This document shows, piece after piece, positions 1-4,918 of a DNA stretch of 5,770 nucleotides. A model generated the notes under the pieces. That model did not search any database. It had not been told where the DNA came from and saw nothing but the letters and a program-made list of their open reading frames with translations. The position numbers and the translations under genes are program-made. Source of the stretch: Thermodesulfovibrionales bacterium. GTDB taxonomy: Bacteria > Nitrospirota > Thermodesulfovibrionia > Thermodesulfovibrionales > UBA1546. The stretch lies in contig JASEHP010000106.1 of NCBI GenBank assembly GCA_030018605.1, positions 1 through 5,770 of the forward strand, written 5' to 3'. Position 1 is the stretch's first letter. Every line of letters starts with the position of its first letter.

Positions 1-58
1 CCTGTTGACTATCTCATCAAAAAAGGAGGTATGTCGCATTTGTATGGAACTTATAAAA

Positions 59-118
59 CTTTGCATTTTTTTTTAAATAGTTGTATTCTTTATTAAAATA
101 AATCTATTTTTTGCAAAG
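59..118 (+). promoter_or_regulatory. Possible leader hairpin covering the lipoprotein Shine-Dalgarno
   Basis: CTTTGCA at 59-65 is exactly complementary to TGCAAAG at 112-118, and inside it AAATAG at 75-80 is complementary to CTATTT at 104-109. The outer right arm runs into the AAAGGAGGT ribosome site (115-123) of the lipoprotein gene, so if the transcript begins upstream of 59 the fold would partly mask that site. The region is very AT rich, which raises the chance of accidental pairing, and the start of transcription is not known. Regulation by this fold is inference. Confidence 0.3.
61..89 (+). promoter_or_regulatory. Weak candidate sigma70-type promoter for the lipoprotein gene
   Basis: TTGCAT (61-66) and TATTCT (84-89) are separated by 17 bases, the preferred sigma70 spacing, and would start transcription near 95-97, about 35 bases before the ATG. 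Each hexamer matches the consensus only partly (3 of 6 and 4 of 6), and in DNA this AT rich such matches are common. A TTGACT at 5-10 is a better -35 box but has no good -10 at the right distance. If this promoter is the true one, the hairpin proposed at 59-118 would not be transcribed. Confidence 0.22.
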
Positions 119-129
119 GAGGTGTAAAG

Positions 130-543
130 ATGAGAAAAGCGGTATATTTAGTTTTCATGGGACTGCTTCTGTTTTCATTTGGATGCGCCACAAAAGAATA
201 CGTAAAGGAGCAGGTAGACCCTCTCGCAGACAGGATTAACAAGCTGGAGGCAAAGCTCGCGGCAGTTGAATCCAAGATAGGCTCGCTTGAGAGCAAGCTC
301 GGTTCTGTAAGTTCTGAAGCTGCAGTGGCTAAGAAAGAGGCAGCAAATGCAAAGATGATGGCTGAAGATGCTATGAAGGCTGCAAAGGATTCTTCTGATA
401 AGGCTGATACTGCTGTAAAGAAGGCGGAGGCTGCCGCAGAGAAGGCAGAGATGGCTGCAAAGAAGGCAGCTGCTGCATCAGAAAAAACAGATACTTCTGC
501 AAAGAAGGCAAAGAAGGCATTTGAATTGCAGCAGAAAAAGTAA
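130..543 (+). CDS. Lpp-like coiled-coil / alanine-zipper lipoprotein
   Basis: This 137-residue protein is a predicted lipoprotein. It has a positively charged start (MRK), a hydrophobic stretch at residues 4-18 and a lipobox-like SFGC that would place the lipidated cysteine at residue 19; the -3 Ser is less usual than Leu. Almost all of the mature part is one helix. Hydrophobic heptad positions run without a break from V25 to A130: large residues (Val, Leu, Ile) up to V60, then Ala, Ser or Thr only. The C-terminus is QQKK. This layout (lipid anchor, heptad helix, terminal lysine) is that of Braun's lipoprotein, though at about 119 mature residues it is twice the length of E. coli Lpp (58). 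The start is supported by AAAGGAGGT at 115-123, six bases before the ATG. The gene is monocistronic, ending in a strong terminator and facing an L,D-transpeptidase gene. An outer-membrane place and wall attachment are inferred. Confidence 0.85.
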   Translation: MRKAVYLVFMGLLLFSFGCATKEYVKEQVDPLADRINKLEAKLAAVESKIGSLESKLGSVSSEAAVAKKEAANAKMMAEDAMKAAKDSSDKADTAVKKAEAAAEKAEMAAKKAAAASEKTDTSAKKAKKAFELQQKK

Positions 544-554
544 TTTATATTAGC

Positions 555-599
555 AGAGGGGGACGGAAATTTCAGGGATGTAGTTTCTGGCCCCCTTTT
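555..599 (+). terminator. Rho-independent terminator of the lipoprotein gene
   Basis: GGGGG (558-562) pairs with CCCCC (591-595). After one A/G mismatch the stem continues with 564-571 against 582-589 (two G-T wobbles), closing a 10-base loop. AGA at 555-557 can extend the base by pairing into TTTT (596-599), which is also the short U tract. It begins 12 bases after the stop codon at 541-543. Read on the minus strand the stem is not followed by a T run, so it probably does not stop transcripts arriving from the transpeptidase side. Confidence 0.8.
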
Positions 600-600
600 G

Positions 601-635
601 AAATTAACTCCAAAACTGCATTTTAGGGTTAATTT
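601..635 (-). terminator. Near-palindrome at the L,D-transpeptidase stop codon, possible weak terminator
   Basis: AAATTAAC (601-608) pairs exactly with GTTAATTT (628-635). Inside it a T-G wobble, a C-G pair and one mismatch lead to AAAA (612-615) against TTTT (621-624). The right arm contains the last codon and the TAA stop of the minus-strand gene. On the minus strand the hairpin ends in TTAATTT, a poor U tract, so termination would be weak; the plus-strand terminator lies directly beyond it. A protein-binding palindrome or chance symmetry in AT-rich DNA are alternatives. Confidence 0.35.
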
Positions 636-1528
636 GATATCTCGACAGGAATCCCCTTTTTCTCTTTTATTGCCGCATGCAGTTTCTCCGTGTTAACACC
701 TTCAAGCAGATTTTTACGCTTGAGCAGTTTCACCGCTATTTTAGAGTATTCTTCATTTTGGTGGTAATCGTCCTTGTGAACCTCAATAAACACCTTGCCG
801 CCTATCGTGCTTGCTTTTACAGGTTGTTTTATAATAGTCACCCTGCCGCCTTTTGGCGCTAATTTGAAAAGCTTTGGGATGTCTTCGGGGTACAGCCTTA
901 TGCATCCGTGGCTTGCCCTTCTGCCGACCCCCCACGGCCTGTTTGTCCCGTGGATGAGATAACTCCTTAATGAGAGCCTTAGTGCATGAGAGCCGAGAGG
1001 ATTGTCCGGTCCAGAAGGCACCACTTCAGGCAATTGGGGTTTTTCCTTTCTGATTGATTCAGGCACACGCCAGCTTGGTTTTACTATTTTTTCTGCAATC
1101 TTGAACTCTCCGGTTGGCGTGTCATTGCCTTCACTGCCTATTCCCACAGGAAAAGTTGCCACAAGTTTTGAACTGCCGCGCTTAAAAAAGTAATATAGTC
1201 TCATCTCAGAGAGGTTTATAACAATGCCTTCGTATGATTTCACATCCGGCAGTATCCATGAAGAGGGGATGGTGACTAACGTCCCATTTCCGGGGACAAA
1301 CGGGTCGGTATCAGCGTTTGCGTCGGCAATTTCATTGTAGCCGAGTTTAAACTTCCGCGCTATCTCAATTAAGGATTCATCATCCTTAACGGTATAGGTC
1401 ATGATAGAGCCGATTACAGTCTTGCTGCTTGAATAAAGATAATGTTCGGTCTTAGCAGGCGAAGCTGTCCATGCTACCAGGGGGGCGGCGGCAATAAAAA
1501 ATATTATCAACAGTATGATTTTTTTCAT
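629..1528 (-). CDS. LysM-YkuD L,D-transpeptidase, YbiS/ErfK/YcfS-like
   Basis: This periplasmic cysteine transpeptidase forms or uses 3-linked peptidoglycan stems; the YbiS/ErfK/YcfS group attaches lipoprotein to the wall. Counting from the ATG at 1528 (299 residues), MKK plus a hydrophobic run to about residue 20 is a signal peptide. A LysM wall-binding domain spans about 44-88 (MTYTVKDDESL to TLVTIPSSW). A YkuD domain spans about 100-235, with the first His in HGT (193-195) and the catalytic SHGCIR (206-211, Cys209). A C-terminal extension ends in KEKKGIPVEISN. From memory, GIVIN.EMRLYYF, PAVVPAGPDNP-like and the GMPV-like tail recall E. coli YbiS, so the lipoprotein-attaching subclass is favoured over cross-linking types. 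All catalytic residues are present. A TTG three codons earlier (1537) is an alternative start; neither has a good Shine-Dalgarno, but the likely promoter at 1545-1574 would leave almost no leader for TTG. The gene faces the Lpp-like lipoprotein gene tail to tail. Confidence 0.93.
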   Translation of the reverse strand: MKKIILLIIFFIAAAPLVAWTASPAKTEHYLYSSSKTVIGSIMTYTVKDDESLIEIARKFKLGYNEIADANADTDPFVPGNGTLVTIPSSWILPDVKSYEGIVINLSEMRLYYFFKRGSSKLVATFPVGIGSEGNDTPTGEFKIAEKIVKPSWRVPESIRKEKPQLPEVVPSGPDNPLGSHALRLSLRSYLIHGTNRPWGVGRRASHGCIRLYPEDIPKLFKLAPKGGRVTIIKQPVKASTIGGKVFIEVHKDDYHQNEEYSKIAVKLLKRKNLLEGVNTEKLHAAIKEKKGIPVEISN

Positions 1529-1544
1529 AATATCCAAGTTATTA

Positions 1545-1574
1545 ATTTTAGAGGATTGAGGGTCAGGCTGTAAA
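1545..1574 (-). promoter_or_regulatory. Candidate sigma70 promoter of the L,D-transpeptidase gene
   Basis: On the minus strand TTTACA (plus 1569-1574) and TAAAAT (plus 1545-1550) are each 5 of 6 to consensus and 18 bases apart. Transcription would start near 1538, giving a leader of about 10 bases before the ATG at 1528 and almost none before the TTG at 1537, which supports the ATG. It lies in the 150-base divergent spacer shared with the regulator gene. The call rests on sequence only. Confidence 0.5.
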
Positions 1575-1611
1575 GTATTTTAAATTCCCATTATCGGCAA
1601 AAAGGGCTCTG

Positions 1612-1640
1612 TTGTTTTTTGGATGCCGCTGGTTTAAACT
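1612..1640 (+). promoter_or_regulatory. Weak candidate promoter of the regulator-nuclease operon
   Basis: TTGTTT (1612-1617) and TAAACT (1635-1640) are 17 bases apart, matching consensus at 3 and 4 of 6 positions. Transcription would start near 1647, about 35 bases before the regulator's TTG. The -10 box overlaps the first copy of the CTGGTTTA repeat, so a protein bound there would affect this promoter. The hexamers are weak and AT richness makes chance matches likely. Confidence 0.25.
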
Positions 1641-1668
1641 TAAATTGAAAATAGATAGTTCTGGTTTA
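1629..1668 (+). repeat. CTGGTTTA direct repeat, possible operator
   Basis: The octamer CTGGTTTA occurs at 1629-1636 and again at 1661-1668. The start-to-start distance is 32 bases, close to three helical turns, so both copies face the same side of the DNA. They sit just before the regulator's ribosome site (GAGGTG, 1671-1676), and the first copy runs into a GTTTAAAC palindrome (1632-1639). Autoregulation by the downstream winged-helix protein is a guess from position. Confidence 0.3.
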
Positions 1669-1681
1669 CAGAGGTGAATGT

Positions 1682-2041
1682 TTGAAGAAAAAACAGAAAG
1701 AACCGCCTGTCCCTGTTGAAAGGCATGAAACTATCCGTCACAAGATAATTTCTGTTATAGAGAACCAAACCCTCTCCGCAAAGGAAATATCAGGCAATGT
1801 CGGCATCCCTGAAAAAGAGGTCTATGAACACCTTGGACATATTCAGAAGACAGTCAATACAAAAGATGCACATCTTGTGATTACGCCTGCTGAATGCACG
1901 AAGTGCGGTTTTGTATTCAGGAAGAGAGAAAGGCTGAAAAAGCCCGGCAAATGCCCTATCTGCCGGGGTGAGTCTATACATGAACCGCTTTTTTGGATTA
2001 AAAAGACAAGCCAGTTGTTATCTGCCAAACACGAGAAGTGA
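1682..2041 (+). CDS. Winged-helix (ArsR-like) and zinc-ribbon regulator
   Basis: This 119-residue protein is a predicted DNA- or RNA-binding regulator. After a basic, proline-containing tail (1-15), residues about 16-60 form a helix-turn-helix: HKIISVIENQTLSAKEIS, then GIPEKEVYEHLGHI as the recognition part. Residues 72-94 form a zinc ribbon with all four cysteines (C72, C75, C91, C94) in a CxxC...CPxC arrangement; a basic stretch (RKRERLKK) lies between the knuckles, and a short tail, HEPLFWIKK, follows. This domain order matches the predicted regulators grouped in COG3357 (HTH fused to Zn ribbon), recalled from memory. The TTG start is preceded by GAGGTG at 1671-1676 with five bases between; the ATG at 1678 is in another frame and soon stops. 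Its stop overlaps the ribosome site of the nuclease gene nine bases on, so the two are one operon. Its target is unknown; it could regulate its own operon or work on RNA with the nuclease. Confidence 0.85.
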   Translation: MKKKQKEPPVPVERHETIRHKIISVIENQTLSAKEISGNVGIPEKEVYEHLGHIQKTVNTKDAHLVITPAECTKCGFVFRKRERLKKPGKCPICRGESIHEPLFWIKKTSQLLSAKHEK

Positions 2042-2050
2042 GGCAATAAT

Positions 2051-3433
2051 TTGAAGATACAATTTCTTGGGGCTGCAAGAACTGTCACGGGGTCATGTTT
2101 CTCTATCCGTACGTCTGAAATTAATATGCTTGTTGACTGCGGCATGTTTCAAGGAGAGGACTCTTATGCCCTGAACAGAGCGCCTTTTCTGTTTAATCCT
2201 TCGGAAATAGATTATCTGTTTCTTACACACGCTCATATTGACCATAGCGGACTTATACCTAAGCTTGTGAAAGACGGATTCAGGGGCAGGATAATAGCAA
2301 CTTCAGCCACTACCGACCTTGTTGAGTTAATGCTTTATGACTCAGCGCATATTCAGGAAACAGATTCCGAATGGCTGACAAAAAAGGCATTAAGGGCAGG
2401 CAGGGAGCCTGTTCTTCCACTTTACACGGTTGATGATGCAAGGGCTTCAATGCCTTTTTTAAATAAAATCCCTTATGGAAAAATCGGGCATACAGGCAAA
2501 GGGCTAAAATACAGGTTCCTTGATGCAGGGCATATTCTCGGTTCAGGCAGTCTGGAGATATGGGTTCAGGACGGGCATCAGGAGAAAAAGGTAATATTCT
2601 CAGGAGACATAGGCAGGAAAGGAAATCCGATAATAAATGACCCTTCTGTTGCAACAGAATCCGATTATATCGTTATGGAGTCAACATATGGAAACAGATT
2701 GCATAAAAATATGTCGGACAGCATTAATGAGCTTATTGAGGTAATAAAGGTTACGTTCAAGAAAGGCGGGAATGTCCTCATCCCTGCGTTTGCAATAGGA
2801 AGGACTCAGGATATTCTATATATTCTTAACCAGCTTGTGCGTGAAGGAAGGCTCTATAAAATCAATGTTTATATTGACAGCCCTTTGGCTGAACAAGCTA
2901 CAAAGACCTATCTTGCGCACCCGGAGTGTTTTGATGAAGAGGCAAAGAGGATTCTAAACGCCGAATCAGTGGCAGACAGCATAAGACTCAACTTTACCAA
3001 TTCTGTTGACGAGTCCATTGCGCTGAATAAGATTAAATCCCATGCGATAATTATTGCCGGGAGCGGCATGTGCGATGGCGGAAGAATAAGACATCACCTC
3101 AAACATAACCTCTGGCGGCCTGAATGCAGCATTACATTTTCAGGTTTTCAGGCAAGCGGCACGCTCGGAAGGAGGATTGTTGACAGGTCAAAGACAGTCC
3201 GTATTTTCGGAGAGGAGATAGCTGTTAAGGCAAGCATATACACACTTGGAGGTTTTTCCGCTCATGCCGACCAACAGGGGCTCATTGAATGGCTTTCGGC
3301 ATTTAATGACAGCCCGCAGGTTTTTGTGGTCCACGGCGAAGAAAAGACAGCCCTGCAGTTTTCAGAATTGATAAAAGAGAAGTACGGCTTTGTCACCCAT
3401 GTGCCGGATAAGGGGGAGGTTTTTGAGTTATGA
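2051..3433 (+). CDS. Metallo-beta-lactamase / beta-CASP / RMMBL ribonuclease (CPSF73-like)
   Basis: This is a 460-residue zinc-dependent nuclease, expected to be cytoplasmic and to act on RNA. The metallo-beta-lactamase fold starts at once (MKIQFLGAARTVTGSC) and shows THAHIDHSG with H60, H62, D64 and H65, then H161 in DAGHILGS and D186 in SGDIGR. The beta-CASP insert (about 205-385) has motif A, MESTYGNR (E210), GSGM with motif B histidines H348-H349, and TFSGFQASGTLGR. Motif C histidine H405 (GGFSAHAD) and the HGE at 428-430 lie in the C-terminal RMMBL part. The length is usual for bacterial and archaeal members such as TTHA0252 of Thermus, a known RNA nuclease of this family. It lacks the long C-terminal dimerisation domain of RNase J, and I saw no KH domain. 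The TTG start has AGTGAGG (2037-2043) seven bases before it. All metal ligands are present, so it should be active; the physiological substrate cannot be told from sequence. Confidence 0.93.
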   Translation: MKIQFLGAARTVTGSCFSIRTSEINMLVDCGMFQGEDSYALNRAPFLFNPSEIDYLFLTHAHIDHSGLIPKLVKDGFRGRIIATSATTDLVELMLYDSAHIQETDSEWLTKKALRAGREPVLPLYTVDDARASMPFLNKIPYGKIGHTGKGLKYRFLDAGHILGSGSLEIWVQDGHQEKKVIFSGDIGRKGNPIINDPSVATESDYIVMESTYGNRLHKNMSDSINELIEVIKVTFKKGGNVLIPAFAIGRTQDILYILNQLVREGRLYKINVYIDSPLAEQATKTYLAHPECFDEEAKRILNAESVADSIRLNFTNSVDESIALNKIKSHAIIIAGSGMCDGGRIRHHLKHNLWRPECSITFSGFQASGTLGRRIVDRSKTVRIFGEEIAVKASIYTLGGFSAHADQQGLIEWLSAFNDSPQVFVVHGEEKTALQFSELIKEKYGFVTHVPDKGEVFEL

Positions 3434-3475
3434 GGATGTGTTATCCAGTTAGCTGCAATCCCAGAAAACTTTTAC

Positions 3476-3508
3476 CCCGTTAGAAGACCCTTCACCCTTC
3501 TATTCGGG
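3476..3508. terminator. Hairpin between convergent operons, possible bidirectional terminator
   Basis: CCCG (3476-3479) pairs with CGGG (3505-3508). After a small 1x2 internal loop, TAGAAG (3481-3486) pairs with CTTCTA (3497-3502) around a 10-base loop. It lies in the 76-base gap between the nuclease stop (3433) and the stop of the tRNA-binding gene (3510). The T runs are poor: TTTAG follows on the plus strand, and TTTT appears only after GTAAAAG on the minus strand. It may therefore be a weak terminator or a barrier protecting 3' ends. Confidence 0.4.
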
Positions 3509-3509
3509 T

Positions 3510-3830
3510 TTAGTTCACCTTTGATCCCTGTTTTATTTCTCTCTCAGGAGTAATAATTGACAGATTGCCTTCGTCATCCGATGCCGCAAGGAGCATTCCA
3601 TGAGACTCCACACCCATGAGCTTTGCAGGCTGCATGTTTGTGACAACCACAATTGTCTTTCCTATAAGCTCTTCCGGAGCATATGCCTTGCCGATTCCCG
3701 CAACAATCTGACGCTCTTCTCCAGTGTCAACCTTCAGAACAATCAGCTTCTTTGCTTTTTCAACCCTCTGCGCCTCAAGCACCCTGCCTGTCTTCAGTTC
3801 AACATTCGCAAAATCCTCAATCGTTATCAT
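3510..3830 (-). CDS. Stand-alone tRNA-binding OB-fold protein (MetRS C-terminal / beta-subunit-like)
   Basis: This 106-residue protein is a single tRNA-binding domain of the EMAP-II/CsaA/MetRS-C-terminal type, an OB fold that grips tRNA and, in methionyl-tRNA synthetase, aids dimerisation and tRNA affinity. Features seen are EDFANVELKTGRVLEA at the start, KKLIVLKVDTG (27-37), RQIVAGI (40-46) and NMQPAKLMGVESHGMLLAA (65-83). These resemble the MetRS appended domain (residues about 570-677 of the E. coli enzyme, from memory) more than CsaA, but no catalytic synthetase part is attached or seen nearby. It may be a split MetRS beta subunit, as in Aquifex, or a free tRNA-binding or chaperone-like protein. 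The ATG overlaps the coaD stop as ATGA, implying translational coupling; its own site CTCCTT (3843-3848, read as AAGGAG) is 12 bases away, rather far. It is the last gene of the purN-rsmD-coaD operon. Confidence 0.87.
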   Translation of the reverse strand: MITIEDFANVELKTGRVLEAQRVEKAKKLIVLKVDTGEERQIVAGIGKAYAPEELIGKTIVVVTNMQPAKLMGVESHGMLLAASDDEGNLSIITPEREIKQGSKVN

Positions 3831-4309
3831 CTTTTGAATTTTCTCCTTAATGCATTTTCAACTGCTTCAGGGACAAGCCCTTTTACCGAGCCGCCGAATG
3901 ATGCAACTTCTTTGATAACTGTAGATGTCAGGAATGTATATTCCTCTGAAGGCATCATGAAAACAGTCTCTATGTTCAGGTCGAGACGCCTGTTCATAAG
4001 CGCCATCTGTAATTCATACTCAAAATCAGACACGGCGCGCAGTCCCCTTATAACCGCGACTCCTTTTTTTGATTTTACATACTCAACCAGCAAGCCGTCG
4101 AATGCCTCAACTTTAACATTTTTTAAGCTCTTGACAGCATCCTTTATCAGTCTTAACCGTTCGCTGATAGTAAATAGAGGCTGTTTTTTTTGCGCTGTTG
4201 CAATGGCGATAATGACCTCATCAAATATCCTCATCCCTCTTTTTACGAGGTCTATGTGGCCGTTTGTTATAGGGTCAAATGTTCCCGGATAAATAGCTGT
4301 TCTTTTCAT
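3827..4309 (-). CDS. coaD: Phosphopantetheine adenylyltransferase (PPAT)
   Basis: CoaD transfers AMP from ATP to 4'-phosphopantetheine, making dephospho-CoA, the fourth step of the bacterial coenzyme A pathway, in the cytoplasm. The 160-residue length is normal. It carries the nucleotidyltransferase signature: YPGTFDPITNGH (7-18, the T/HxGH motif with H18), a basic K42-containing region, RGLRAVSDFEYE (88-99, R88 and R91), MPSEEYTFLTST (119-130) and K133. The usual ISSS is LTST here, a mild variant seen in the family. The C-terminus (GGSVKGLVPEAVENALRRKF) fits the family closely. The start ATG shares its A with the rsmD stop (TAATG), and AGGAAA lies within the end of rsmD just upstream, so translation is likely coupled to rsmD; at the other end it overlaps the tRNA-binding gene. 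No residue needed for function appears to be missing. Confidence 0.97.
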   Translation of the reverse strand: MKRTAIYPGTFDPITNGHIDLVKRGMRIFDEVIIAIATAQKKQPLFTISERLRLIKDAVKSLKNVKVEAFDGLLVEYVKSKKGVAVIRGLRAVSDFEYELQMALMNRRLDLNIETVFMMPSEEYTFLTSTVIKEVASFGGSVKGLVPEAVENALRRKFKR

Positions 4310-4881
4310 TATTTTTTCCTGTATAATGTTAGCATAGTATCGCCGTATTTGTAAGCCTTCTTCTGCACGAAATTACCTATCTCAGCGGGCAGCTTCTTTT
4401 TGGAAAGGTGTTCTGCAATGATAATGCCGTTGTCATTAAGCATCTCTCCGCCAGACAACTGAGGAAGTATGTGTTCAAGTTCTCCTGTATGATAAGGCGG
4501 ATCAAGGAATACAATGTCGAATTTCAAGCCTTCTTTCACTGCCTTGGCTATGAAGGCGGACGCCTCTCCTCTGATGATATTAGCCCTTGAGATGTATCCG
4601 CAGTCTTTCAGCATCTCCTCTATCTGTTCTGTTCTTTTTCTGTCAGCTTCCACAAAAAAAACAGCGTTTGCTCCTCTGCTGAGAGCTTCCATCCCTACCG
4701 CGCCTGTGCCTGCGTAAAGGTCAATGAATTGAGCGTCTGAGATTAAAGCGCCTATGATGTTAAAGATGGATTCTCTTACCTTGGATGAGGTTGGTCTTAA
4801 TGCGTTCTCTTTTTTAGCAGCCTTCTGCACTTTTTTAAAGTTTACCTTTCTTCCTTTTAAATTGCCTGCAGTGATTCTCAT
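4309..4881 (-). CDS. rsmD: 16S rRNA (guanine966-N2)-methyltransferase
   Basis: RsmD methylates N2 of G966 in helix 31 of 16S rRNA, using S-adenosylmethionine on the assembling small subunit. The 190-residue protein shows the family's N-terminus MRITAGNLKGRKV, the RPTSSKVRESIFNII block (29-43), the SAM-binding loop DLYAGTGAVGMEALSRG (54-70), the acidic VEAD (77-80) that holds the ribose, and the catalytic DPPY (127-130). Length and motifs are typical. The start is set by the conserved N-terminus, but no recognisable Shine-Dalgarno precedes it in the 37-base gap after purN, which is unusual among these genes; coupling to purN or initiation in unstructured AT-rich RNA may serve instead. rsmD next to coaD is a common bacterial arrangement. 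The alternative of a general DNA methyltransferase (DPPY type) is unlikely given the RPT and AGTGAVG blocks. Confidence 0.96.
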   Translation of the reverse strand: MRITAGNLKGRKVNFKKVQKAAKKENALRPTSSKVRESIFNIIGALISDAQFIDLYAGTGAVGMEALSRGANAVFFVEADRKRTEQIEEMLKDCGYISRANIIRGEASAFIAKAVKEGLKFDIVFLDPPYHTGELEHILPQLSGGEMLNDNGIIIAEHLSKKKLPAEIGNFVQKKAYKYGDTMLTLYRKK

Positions 4882-4918
4882 GATTAGAGCTATTAGGCTG
4901 TCAGTTGATGGGTATCGG

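Noticed and set aside
45..65. Sigma54-like TGG...TTGCA upstream of the lipoprotein gene
   Set aside because: The distance between the GG and GC elements is several bases longer than the fixed sigma54 spacing.
340..540. Repeated GCAAAGAAGGC-like units in the lipoprotein gene as a DNA tandem repeat
   Set aside because: The units are irregular in spacing and are explained by the Ala-Lys-rich heptads and the codons used for them.
1568..1671. CTGTAAA and TTTACAG as an inverted repeat spanning the divergent spacer
   Set aside because: Seven bases separated by about 90 in AT-rich DNA is expected by chance, and the left copy is better explained as a -35 box.
2310..2654. A 114-codon minus-strand frame inside the nuclease gene
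   Set aside because: It is antisense to a gene with complete MBL and beta-CASP motifs and has no supporting signals.
3600..4292. A 230-codon plus-strand open frame lying opposite the tRNA-binding and coaD genes
   Set aside because: It is antisense to two genes with clear family motifs, has no ribosome site, and its translation is low-complexity without recognisable domains; it is a shadow frame.
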